Assembly (NCBI GenBank): GCA_012103535.1
Contig: WLWQ01000001.1
Span: forward strand, 1,618,280 to 1,682,279
Reading direction: 5' to 3'
Source: Pseudomonadales bacterium
Lineage (GTDB): Bacteria > Pseudomonadota > Gammaproteobacteria > Pseudomonadales > Pseudohongiellaceae
Length of the DNA stretch: 64,000 nt
The first letter of the stretch is position 1. Every line of letters begins with the position of its first letter. Positions 27,777 to 35,989 of this stretch are shown piece after piece. Under the pieces are notes generated by a model. It saw only the letters and a list, made by a program, of their open reading frames with translations, was not told where the DNA came from and ran no database searches. The position numbers were made by a program, and so were the translations under genes.

Positions 27777-28421
27777 CTATTTTAGAAAATAATAAATACT
27801 TTCACGTTTAAGTCCAAGCCTGGCCGCAGATTGATACACATTGAATTTCGTATCTTTTAATACATGTCTTACCAACTTTTCTTCAGCGTCTTCACGAACT
27901 GCTTTTAATCCGTCGGCGACTTTTGCATTTATCTGCAAACGTGTTAAGCCTTCTTCCTCCGACAATGTTCGTTCTTTTCGGTAAAACAATACTGCTCTTT
28001 GCACGGCGTTCAAAATATCTTCCGACTTCGAAGGCTTTGACAGGAAGTCGAAAGCCCCTTCTTTGATTGCAGCGAGCGCAGAACTCTCTTCGTCTTGTCC
28101 GGTAAGCACTACGATCTTTGCTGGATAGAGTTTCTCGACGACTGAACGGATAACTGCGAGTCCTTCCGCGGTGGTATGAGGGGAAGGTGGTAGTCCCAGA
28201 TCCAAAACGATAGCTGCAATGGATGTGTCGTCTTTTAGTATTGCTTCGGCAACTACTCGGCTATCCGCTTCCTGCACATGATAGTCATGGTTTTCCAGAA
28301 CATTGCGCATTACCAAGCGCAATGCAGGATCGTCTTCAACTAAGAGAATACGGATTGGCTCTTCTGATCCGATATCACTCGAATCTTCAGTTGCGCTGTT
28401 TTCTAATTCTTTTTCGTTCAA
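27777..28421 (-). CDS. response regulator with receiver and Fis-type helix-turn-helix
   Basis: 214 aa. The receiver domain (about 23-145) has the acidic pair in LLVEDD, phospho-acceptor Asp74 in IVLDLGLPP, Thr in VLTGQDE and Lys in FLSKPSKSE. The C-terminus is a Fis/NtrC-like DNA-binding helix pair (VYQSAARLGLKRESIYYFLK). No AAA+ domain lies between, so it should not activate sigma54 promoters in the NtrC manner. It lies between a pseudopilin gene and the kinase gene and is probably the output of that kinase. Confidence 0.88.
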   Translation of the reverse strand: MNEKELENSATEDSSDIGSEEPIRILLVEDDPALRLVMRNVLENHDYHVQEADSRVVAEAILKDDTSIAAIVLDLGLPPSPHTTAEGLAVIRSVVEKLYPAKIVVLTGQDEESSALAAIKEGAFDFLSKPSKSEDILNAVQRAVLFYRKERTLSEEEGLTRLQINAKVADGLKAVREDAEEKLVRHVLKDTKFNVYQSAARLGLKRESIYYFLK

Positions 28422-28456
28422 GCGACAACTCTTAATGGTTTATGATATTTAATGGT

Positions 28457-29179
28457 TTAGGGGAGCTGACCTGCAGAAATCATTCTAGTGTAGAGAATGT
28501 TTGGAGACATCCAGGTGAGTAAATCATCGAACACATCTTCAATGTAGGTGCTTACTACGAAATTATTATCATTAGGTAGCCGGTAACCATTGATTGTTGC
28601 TTCACCGGAGTTTTCAGTTTCATCCACATCAGCAGCGGTGAACTCGTCCCAATCAGCTCCCAATGACATTATTACAACCGGCAAGGTATTTGCTACGACA
28701 GTACCGCAGGCCGCAGCATCACAGATTCGTAAGTCTGGAGTCAAGGCCGCAATTCCCGTTGTGCGCATACCATTGACAGTAGTAAAAGCATTACCGTTTG
28801 CCGAGGACACTGAATAACGATAGGCGCTTAGCCAATCATCCATAAGCAAGCTGTCAGTATTGATTGGGCCAGCCAGACCCAGAGTGGCAGACGGAATAAA
28901 TCCATGCTGTTGCGTACAAGCACCACCCCCCGGCGGATCTTCTGCACCGTTAGTAGTCGCCGTAGCTGGACATGGCAATCTTCCATTGGCTTGGGCAAAA
29001 CCATAGAGAGACTCAAGCATTTCCTCCAGCTTCATCTCGGCGTCTGTTCGATAATTCATCTCCTGAGTGGTGCTAACTGACATCAACAAGCCACCCATTA
29101 ACAGGGAGACGATGAGGAGTACGATAGCCATTTCCAGTAGACTGAAACCTTCGGTTTTAAAAATTTTATTCATGTTCAT
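28457..29179 (-). CDS. type IV pilin-like protein (pseudopilin)
   Basis: 240 aa from ATG 29179 (AAAGG 8 bases upstream; the frame opens at GTG 29188). The prepilin peptidase site is KTEG-FSLLEMAIVLLIVSLLMGG, with Glu at +5. The soluble part has paired Cys (RLPCPAT and GGGACTQQ; LRICDAAACG) and a conserved NGRLPCP element shared with the next pseudopilin upstream. It probably forms part of the pilus tip or initiation complex, processed by a PilD/MshA-type peptidase encoded elsewhere. Confidence 0.82.
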   Translation of the reverse strand: MNMNKIFKTEGFSLLEMAIVLLIVSLLMGGLLMSVSTTQEMNYRTDAEMKLEEMLESLYGFAQANGRLPCPATATTNGAEDPPGGGACTQQHGFIPSATLGLAGPINTDSLLMDDWLSAYRYSVSSANGNAFTTVNGMRTTGIAALTPDLRICDAAACGTVVANTLPVVIMSLGADWDEFTAADVDETENSGEATINGYRLPNDNNFVVSTYIEDVFDDLLTWMSPNILYTRMISAGQLP

Positions 29180-29215
29180 CGTTTGCACCTTTGACGAAAC
29201 GAATCATTTGCCCAA

Positions 29216-30139
29216 TCAACAAAACGAACTAGTTTTTGCAACGCTGATTACCGCCACGTCTAATGTATAGGTAATATTACAACCGGTAAACAATACGCTT
29301 CCAGTGTCTGGGGTCAACTGTGTGTAGGTAGTATTTGCCGCCCAATTATTGCTTGCGAACCATGCCGGCGCACCGCCCATTGCAGTATTAAATTCTGTTT
29401 GGTCTGGAGGGTAGTTTCCATTTACCCCGTGATAGATATCGAGCTGTATTTTAATCGTCTCTGCAATACGCGCTGTGACCGGGGACATGATTTCGTTTAT
29501 AGAGATTGCCAGCACTTGATCATTGAAATTATCTGGATTAGCGGGATTATTACTTACAAAAGCCGTTCCTACTGCGTTACCTGATTCCAAATAGTTAGCC
29601 ACATTATTGTTAGGTCTTGTTTGTGAAACTAAAGCCTCGTCCGGAAACATGATTACCGCCGCGATACCAGTTTGACCATCTACAGTAATATTGCCTGTTG
29701 TAGTTGTATTAACTACTCCCGTTGGGTTTCGACGAAATGCGTCAGATAAGGCATACCAAATTTGCTGGTCTACGCCACTGTCATAGGCTGAAAGTGGAAA
29801 CATTGCAGCTGATGGAAGTGTAATCGAAATTGGCAGTCGTCCGATTGCAGTAACACAGGGTGAATTTTCTAATCCGTTATTGTTTGTATCGGGACAAGGT
29901 AAATGACCCGGTCCAGCCCCGGCAGCTCCATAATAATCCCCGTGCAGAACTGCGTAGGCGATTAACGCATCTTTGGTATCTCTTAGTGCTTCTATTGTGT
30001 TTGTGCTACCGCGCTGATCAATGACGTTGTTACTGACGATAGTTAAAAAAATACTGGCAGTGGCAAAAAAAACCACGATGAACAAGACCAGCAAAATAAT
30101 TCCTTGCTGTCTGGAGGGTACCGAGACAAGCGAGTTCAT
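29216..30139 (-). CDS. large pseudopilin-like protein lacking Glu+5
   Basis: 307 aa. The leader SRQQG precedes a hydrophobic helix IILLVLFIVVFFATASIF, but position +5 is Val, not Glu, a feature also seen in GspK/PilX-type tip subunits. The soluble region carries LPCPDTNNNG and is about twice the size of a standard pilin domain. The start overlaps the mshK-like stop (ATGA), so the two are coupled. Likely a minor tip pilin; the exact name is uncertain. Confidence 0.75.
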   Translation of the reverse strand: MNSLVSVPSRQQGIILLVLFIVVFFATASIFLTIVSNNVIDQRGSTNTIEALRDTKDALIAYAVLHGDYYGAAGAGPGHLPCPDTNNNGLENSPCVTAIGRLPISITLPSAAMFPLSAYDSGVDQQIWYALSDAFRRNPTGVVNTTTTGNITVDGQTGIAAVIMFPDEALVSQTRPNNNVANYLESGNAVGTAFVSNNPANPDNFNDQVLAISINEIMSPVTARIAETIKIQLDIYHGVNGNYPPDQTEFNTAMGGAPAWFASNNWAANTTYTQLTPDTGSVLFTGCNITYTLDVAVISVAKTSSFC

Positions 30140-30864
30140 TGAATTGGATCCTGAAGATCCCTCGCTTGATCGACTAGTTGGTTTGCATTGACAATCACAC
30201 CAGGGGTATTAGCAGTCGCAGGAGAATTTACTTCCGCAGCCGCAGCTTCCGCTGTATCGGGACCTGAAAGGTCAATTGGTTCCACTGTCTCAACCATTGG
30301 GGCTGCCGTAGTTTCGCCTTCCTCAGCAGCATCGATTGCTGGAGGTGGTGGTACATATTCGTAGGATTCTAACAGTACACCAGTAGTAAAATTGAGAACT
30401 TGTCCCGGTTTTACGTCATAAAATACGCCGGATTCCTCATTCGTAATGCGCAATTGCCCTTGGGTATAGGGCTCCAATAACTCCATATTTCCCGGCAGAT
30501 CTTCCTGATATATGGCCTCATTGTTGAGCCAGACTGTGTAGCGCCCATCATTCCTAAACATGGTCCCGCCCAGCCGATAGACTATCTCTACGATTTCCTC
30601 TTCTTCAAATAACGTTGGTAGCTCAATGAACTGAAGTGGTAGTTCTGACACCTCTTCAACTAGATCAGGACGGTTCAAACGCAATCTTTGCAGCTCAAGT
30701 TCAGCTCGCTCTGCAGGCGTCGAGAACAGACGTAGAATTGATTGGGCCGAAACTTCGGAGACCCAGGTAATTCCAAGCACCATGCTTAGAAGAACTAAAC
30801 ATCGCCCTAAAGAATGGATTCTATTGTGAAATAGACTGTTTCGCATATTCTCTTTTGTTTTCAA
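30136..30864 (-). CDS. MshK-like pilus assembly protein
   Basis: 242 aa with a signal peptide (cleavage near VSAQS). LRLFSTPAERAELELQRLR is a motif common in MshK-like and PilP-like proteins, followed by a beta-domain (LGGTMFRNDGRYTVWLNNE, VKPGQVLNF) and an Ala/Pro/Glu-rich C-terminal tail. Placement directly after the MshJ-like gene fits the mshI-J-K order. Probably periplasmic, linking the inner-membrane platform to the secretin. Confidence 0.72.
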   Translation of the reverse strand: MKTKENMRNSLFHNRIHSLGRCLVLLSMVLGITWVSEVSAQSILRLFSTPAERAELELQRLRLNRPDLVEEVSELPLQFIELPTLFEEEEIVEIVYRLGGTMFRNDGRYTVWLNNEAIYQEDLPGNMELLEPYTQGQLRITNEESGVFYDVKPGQVLNFTTGVLLESYEYVPPPPAIDAAEEGETTAAPMVETVEPIDLSGPDTAEAAAAEVNSPATANTPGVIVNANQLVDQARDLQDPIQ

Positions 30865-30868
30865 TGGC

Positions 30869-31507
30869 TTAAAAGCCTATAAAGGGTTCTCTTCGAAGCG
30901 TATACCAATGGAATCCACAACTAGCTATCTGCCTTTGTGAAAGCTGATTCGGAATTTCTTCAAGCTGAGGTGCCTGGGCAATAGCACAGCTATTGTTTAC
31001 CATCATGCGCCCACTACTCATAAAGTCTGCCAGGAACCGCGTTAAATCTTCCTCGTGCAATAAGGGTATCTGTACTGAGACCTGACTATTGCGTAATGAA
31101 ATTTGCTCATCGGGATTTTCTACATCGAATGGATACTCAAGCAGAACACGGTCCTGTTCTTGAATCTCGACAGCGATAGGAAATAGTTGATATCTATCTC
31201 TAATGACGCTGATCTCTTCGAGCAGACTAACTCGGTCTTCTTCTTCGAGAACTGCATTTGCGATCATGGTGTTATAAGTATCAATATTGTTAATAATGAC
31301 TTGCTCAGCATTTTCAATATCTCGTATCTGCCCATTAACAAAGTCGAGCTCGCTTAGTGCATTGAATTCCTGGTTCTGCATGTCGTCTCGATAAACACTC
31401 GCACTAAAAAACAATCCCAGTGATGCGCCCAGTACGATAACAAGCAACACAATATTCCACTTAAGCCACAGCAAGTCCTCTTTAATATGTCTTCTTTTGA
31501 GTGCCAT
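30869..31507 (-). CDS. MshJ/PilO-like inner-membrane assembly protein
   Basis: 212 aa. One N-terminal membrane helix (about 14-34), a predicted coiled coil (about 45-95, FNALSELDFVNGQIRDIENAE in segments) and a C-terminal ferredoxin-like domain with two Cys. This is the PilO/MshJ architecture: a bitopic partner of the PilN-like half of MshI. It starts 2 bases after the mshI-like stop. Confidence 0.75.
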   Translation of the reverse strand: MALKRRHIKEDLLWLKWNIVLLVIVLGASLGLFFSASVYRDDMQNQEFNALSELDFVNGQIRDIENAEQVIINNIDTYNTMIANAVLEEEDRVSLLEEISVIRDRYQLFPIAVEIQEQDRVLLEYPFDVENPDEQISLRNSQVSVQIPLLHEEDLTRFLADFMSSGRMMVNNSCAIAQAPQLEEIPNQLSQRQIASCGFHWYTLRREPFIGF

Positions 31508-31509
31508 GC

Positions 31510-33042
31510 TTAACTACCAAGCCTCACAGTTAGTGCAAAATCAGAATTGATTGCCTGACCATCAAGAATTGTTGCCACCTCTCCATCTGGTCCCGATTCT
31601 ATAGGTAGTTCCAACGGCGTAATGGTCGCTCCTTGAATCTGCCCTAATGTGCTCATAAATAGTCGCAACTGGCGATCAGAGTTTTGAATACTCGAGGATC
31701 CCATCAATGTTCCATAAATATTTACGCTCACCTGTGTTGAATTACTCAACAAACCTTCGGTGTAACTCAAGTCAACATTGGCTGGGCTGAGCTGCCATTC
31801 TATTGACGACAGGCTTATTGCAGGAAAGCGCGCTATAACTCGGCTTATATCTGAAAGCACGGATACCGGAGAGCGTATTTGAGAACGGATAAGCTCGTAG
31901 CGACTTACCGCCAGCGCCATTGCATCGGTAGGAATTGGGGTCTCAGGGAACTCAGCCACCAATGCATCATATTGATTCTGCACCGGCAAAACTTGGGCTG
32001 ATAAAGAAGCAATTCGGGAACTCCTATCAATTGCCTCTAGCATGATTGGTGCCGAAATTAATCCGCTAACAATGAGCAAAGCCAGACAAACAAAACCGAT
32101 TAACCTACGGGCCTGAGTCAAATGAAAGAAGCGCATTGCCGAGGAAGGTGCGTATTGATTAGCTAATTTTCCAGTACGCACTCCCCATTCTAAACAGAGT
32201 AGTACGGCTGTTATTGAATTCTGTGGGCCGTTGTATCGATCTATTTGCAACATGTCGATGGAATTATGGTGCTCGATCTTGCGGAAGTTGCGGTTGATAC
32301 TCATGTCAGAAAAAACATGATCTTCCAACAGCGGCGTAATCACATGCACATCCAGGTTTTGATCGAAAGTAAGCAAGCCAATTCTTTCTAGATATTCACG
32401 GGATTGATTGCAGGAATCGAGTATGTATCCAGGTAAATCATCATTCGGATCATGAGGCAGTGGCGTTAACCTGCTAAACATCATTTTTCCATCAACAATA
32501 AACGTTTGCCTAATGCCGGATTCTTCCCAATTCACTAGCAAAACAGTATCGCTTGTTAGCAAGTCATATTCACTGGCAATTTTACAAAGAGCAAAGGCTG
32601 GAGTTGTTATGCTCTTAATCGGGACTTCTTCACTCAATAACACTCTAACCCAGGGGTCGATTATTTCATTCTTGGTTAATGCGCTAAACAAAACACTATC
32701 ATCTCTGCGACTGCTATCGTCCCTACCGAGTATTGACACCGAGCGATACTCAGAACCGCGAAAATGTTGATCGACTTTGCGTCTTAAAAAAGCAGACCTA
32801 TCAAAAATGCTCACGTGAGCAACTGACTCAACAACGAAATCTTCCGCAGCGGAATCGATGAGTAAAGTCACGGGCGAACGCGGATTGTCAATCAAGTAGT
32901 TGCGAAAATTTTCATATCCCACGTCTTCATCAGAAAATTTACCCACATGAACGAGTCGATCTTTCTCTAGTTTAAAGACCGAAAGACCTTCCGCATTTAT
33001 TAGCAATATGCGTTTATGTGAAGATCCAATTAGACTAGCCAT
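31510..33042 (-). CDS. mshI: MshI-like (PilM-PilN/GspL-like) platform protein
   Basis: 510 aa. The N-terminal half (about 1-290) resembles the actin-like PilM/GspL fold (KRILLINAEGLSVF, VTLLIDSAAEDFV, DTVLLVNWEESGIRQTFIVDGK in segments). A single membrane helix (about 305-330) is followed by a periplasmic PilN-like domain with a short helical stretch. This combined layout matches MshI or GspL. It would recruit the ATPase MshE to the inner membrane. It lies between the MshG- and MshJ-like genes. Confidence 0.78.
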   Translation of the reverse strand: MASLIGSSHKRILLINAEGLSVFKLEKDRLVHVGKFSDEDVGYENFRNYLIDNPRSPVTLLIDSAAEDFVVESVAHVSIFDRSAFLRRKVDQHFRGSEYRSVSILGRDDSSRRDDSVLFSALTKNEIIDPWVRVLLSEEVPIKSITTPAFALCKIASEYDLLTSDTVLLVNWEESGIRQTFIVDGKMMFSRLTPLPHDPNDDLPGYILDSCNQSREYLERIGLLTFDQNLDVHVITPLLEDHVFSDMSINRNFRKIEHHNSIDMLQIDRYNGPQNSITAVLLCLEWGVRTGKLANQYAPSSAMRFFHLTQARRLIGFVCLALLIVSGLISAPIMLEAIDRSSRIASLSAQVLPVQNQYDALVAEFPETPIPTDAMALAVSRYELIRSQIRSPVSVLSDISRVIARFPAISLSSIEWQLSPANVDLSYTEGLLSNSTQVSVNIYGTLMGSSSIQNSDRQLRLFMSTLGQIQGATITPLELPIESGPDGEVATILDGQAINSDFALTVRLGS

Positions 33043-33061
33043 GACTTAATGCTTATCCTCT

Positions 33062-34267
33062 TTAAAACTGTAAATTGCTGATAGAATCGTAGACCGGCCC
33101 CATCACCGAAAGCATTACCCATCCCAAAATACTGCCTAAGAATAATGTCATTGTCGGCTGAATAAGTGCCTGCACCTTGTCTATCGAGTCTTTAATATCT
33201 CGATCATAAAAGTAACTTACATTCATCAAGGCTTGATCAAGCTGCCCCGTAGTTTCTCCAACGCGAATCATGCGCACCACTAATGGAGGAAATAATCCGG
33301 TGTTTTGAAAACTAGTAGAAACACCTACTCCTCCCTGAATATCCTCTCTGGCTTTCGATAGTGCATTTCGAATCGCCACATTGCCTGCAATACGTTCCGT
33401 AATCTCTATACATTGCAATACTGGTATACCGGCCTTATACATCATGCCAAAAAAGTTGGCGAAGCGAGAAAGTACTATTTTTTTTAGCACCGGACCGATT
33501 TGCCAGACTCGCAGCTTAAACGAATCCAGTTGATAACGAACATCGAGACTGATCGTCGCAAGCCCTTTTAAAAGTAACGCTAGAAAAACTGGAATTACGG
33601 TAAACAAGTACCAAAAGTTTACAAAGAAATCAGAAGTTGAGATTAACATTCTTGTGTGAAAAGGAAGTGTCGATCCGATACCTTCGATGAAATCAACTAA
33701 CTGAGGAACGAGATAAATCATCAAAAATCCGATTACGAATAATATTACTGTGCCGACGAACGCGGGAAAGATTAGTAGTTTTTTAGTCGTCGTGATTAGT
33801 TCGTCTTGCCACTTAATCATATTATTAAGAGACAAAAACACCTCGGGCAAGGTACCACTCGCTTCTCCTGCAGCGATCAAATTTACAAACATTTCATCGA
33901 ATACTTTAGGATGCTCAGCAAGCGCCTCCGACAATTTCTTGCCACTCTCTATATCTTCGATAACTTTTGCAATGATTGTTCTAAACGATGCCTGCTCGAC
34001 ACTGTCACGTAGATCTACCAGACCGTCAAGAATGGTTACTCCCGAACGAGTGAGCTGCTCCATGTGAAAACAAAAGTTGATTAGATCAATTCGGCGTATT
34101 TGACCGCGACCTGTGACATGTTTTTTGTCTTCAAGAAACTTACATCGAATGAGATCCATGCCCATTCTGTTAACGCGATTCTCGAGATCGGATTCGTTAG
34201 CCGCATCAAGCTTGCCGGTATGATAGCGACCTCGATTGTCTACAGCTTTGTAAGTAAATAGCCCCAT
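33062..34267 (-). CDS. mshG: MshG, PilC/GspF-family inner-membrane platform protein
   Basis: 401 aa with the two-fold GspF-type domain repeat. It starts MGLFTYKAVDNRGRYHTGKLDA, typical for this family, and contains FCFHMEQLTRSGVTI, LPEVFLSLNNMIKWQ, a central membrane pair (about 170-230), RFANFFGMMYKAGIPVLQC and a final helix (about 365-390). It anchors pilus polymerisation in the inner membrane and couples to the ATPase MshE, whose gene is 6 bases upstream. Confidence 0.9.
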   Translation of the reverse strand: MGLFTYKAVDNRGRYHTGKLDAANESDLENRVNRMGMDLIRCKFLEDKKHVTGRGQIRRIDLINFCFHMEQLTRSGVTILDGLVDLRDSVEQASFRTIIAKVIEDIESGKKLSEALAEHPKVFDEMFVNLIAAGEASGTLPEVFLSLNNMIKWQDELITTTKKLLIFPAFVGTVILFVIGFLMIYLVPQLVDFIEGIGSTLPFHTRMLISTSDFFVNFWYLFTVIPVFLALLLKGLATISLDVRYQLDSFKLRVWQIGPVLKKIVLSRFANFFGMMYKAGIPVLQCIEITERIAGNVAIRNALSKAREDIQGGVGVSTSFQNTGLFPPLVVRMIRVGETTGQLDQALMNVSYFYDRDIKDSIDKVQALIQPTMTLFLGSILGWVMLSVMGPVYDSISNLQF

Positions 34268-34273
34268 GCCAGG

Positions 34274-35989
34274 TCAACCTACTCTACCGGTGAGATCAAC
34301 GACACGTGTAATTTCATCCAGGCTTGTTGTTCCCTGTAATACTCGTCGACAAGCATCATCCGCCAGAGTTTTAAATCCGGTTGCAATCGCTGCTTTCAGC
34401 AATTCATGGGCTGAGGTGTTCTGAGAGATTAACTTCTTCAGGTAATCTGATATTTTCATAATCTCAACAATGGATGTTCGCCCCTTATAGCCAGCGTGGT
34501 CGCAGACTTTGCATCCTACAGCCTTGTAAATTTTGACTTGTTCGACAGCGTCGTCGATTGCTAGTAATTTGCGTTCTAACTCCCCAACTTCCTGCGCCTC
34601 TTTGCAACTTTCACACAGTCGCCGCACCAATCTTTGTGCGATGATTCCAATTAAATTGCTGGCCATAATGTCGGGCAAAACACCCAGATCTTGCAATCTC
34701 GGTATCGAACCCACAGCAGAATTCGTGTGGAGGGTTGAAAAAACCTGATGCCCGGTCATGGAGGCTCGAAACGCCATATCTGAAGTTATATCGTCTCGTA
34801 TCTCACCGACAAGAATCACATCTGGATCTTGACGCATCATTGAGCGTATCCCTTCTGCAAAACCCATCTTTGCCGATTCGTTAATAGATGTTTGGCGTAT
34901 CATGGGCATGGGATACTCCACCGGATCTTCCATCGTCATGATATTGATTGCTTCAGTGTTTATGTGATTCAACACTGAGTATAGCGTGGTCGTCTTACCA
35001 CTACCGGTTGGACCAGTTACCAATATTACTCCTTCCGGTTTCGCTAACATCAGTTTAGTTGTATGCAGGTTTTCGTCACTCAATCCCAGAGCATCCAATG
35101 GCACGATACCTTTCCTGCGATCCAGTATCCGCAGCACAACATTTTCACCATAAGAGGTGGGCTGAGAAGCAACACGAAAATCTATCTGGCGCCCGAGCAG
35201 CGACAGTGAGACTCGCCCATCTTGAGGGGCGCGCGCCTCAGCAATATTCATGTCACTAATTACTTTCAAGCGAACTACCATGGCTGGCCAATAACTTTTA
35301 TGCAGACTACGGACTTGTCTTAACACACCATCAATACGATAGCGTATTCTTAAGAAGGCCTCTTCCGGTTCAAAGTGGATATCAGATGCATCTCTTTGTA
35401 CTGCATCGGCTAACAGTGCGTTTACCAGACGCACCATAGGATGATTGTATTGATCCCCGTCTGCCTGTAGCGACTCTAAGTCTACTTCACCTGTTTCTAT
35501 TTCCTGCAAGATACCGTCAATCGAAAGATCGAAACCGTAGGCTTCCTCGAGTACGCGAGTAATTTCAGAATCACTAGCAAGAGTTGGAACAATGTCTAAC
35601 TCTGTGTCTTGAATGGCTCGTACCTGGTCAAGAGCAACGATATTAAACGTATCCGCCATTGCCAGAGTAAGCTCATGTTTGGCTTTGTCATAAGAGAGAG
35701 GAAGAATTTTAAATCGACGTGCAACATCCTGAGGCACCATCTTTATAGCCTCAGCATCCATTACCGTGTTTGCAAGATCGACACTCGAAAAACCAGTATT
35801 TTCGGAAAGAGCGTCACGAATAATAGAGTCAGTAACAAAACCAAGCTCAATCAGCACGGCTCCGATACGCTTGCCAACAACTTTTTGTTCCTGCAAGGCG
35901 ATCTTAAGCTGATCTTCAGTGATCATGCCTTTGTCAATCAGCACCTCACCAATGCGTTTTTTAGGTTGGTTTTGGGCAGGCTCGCTCAT
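34274..35989 (-). CDS. mshE: MshE, pilus extension ATPase with MshEN c-di-GMP domain
   Basis: 571 aa. The N-terminal MshEN domain has two tandem motifs: KRIGEVLIDKGMITEDQLKIALQEQ (about 11-35, in segments) and KRIGAVLIELGFVTDSII (40-57), each with the R-x-G that binds cyclic di-GMP in characterised MshE proteins. The ATPase core follows: ASDIHFEP, Walker A TGPTGSGKTTT (326-335), EDPVEYPMP, Asp box DPDVILVGEIRD, His box STLHTNSAVG and a C-terminal zinc tetra-Cys (CESC and CKVC). The ATP-driven motor polymerises pilin, and extension is probably stimulated by c-di-GMP. Its ATG overlaps the mshN stop (ATGA). Confidence 0.94.
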   Translation of the reverse strand: MSEPAQNQPKKRIGEVLIDKGMITEDQLKIALQEQKVVGKRIGAVLIELGFVTDSIIRDALSENTGFSSVDLANTVMDAEAIKMVPQDVARRFKILPLSYDKAKHELTLAMADTFNIVALDQVRAIQDTELDIVPTLASDSEITRVLEEAYGFDLSIDGILQEIETGEVDLESLQADGDQYNHPMVRLVNALLADAVQRDASDIHFEPEEAFLRIRYRIDGVLRQVRSLHKSYWPAMVVRLKVISDMNIAEARAPQDGRVSLSLLGRQIDFRVASQPTSYGENVVLRILDRRKGIVPLDALGLSDENLHTTKLMLAKPEGVILVTGPTGSGKTTTLYSVLNHINTEAINIMTMEDPVEYPMPMIRQTSINESAKMGFAEGIRSMMRQDPDVILVGEIRDDITSDMAFRASMTGHQVFSTLHTNSAVGSIPRLQDLGVLPDIMASNLIGIIAQRLVRRLCESCKEAQEVGELERKLLAIDDAVEQVKIYKAVGCKVCDHAGYKGRTSIVEIMKISDYLKKLISQNTSAHELLKAAIATGFKTLADDACRRVLQGTTSLDEITRVVDLTGRVG

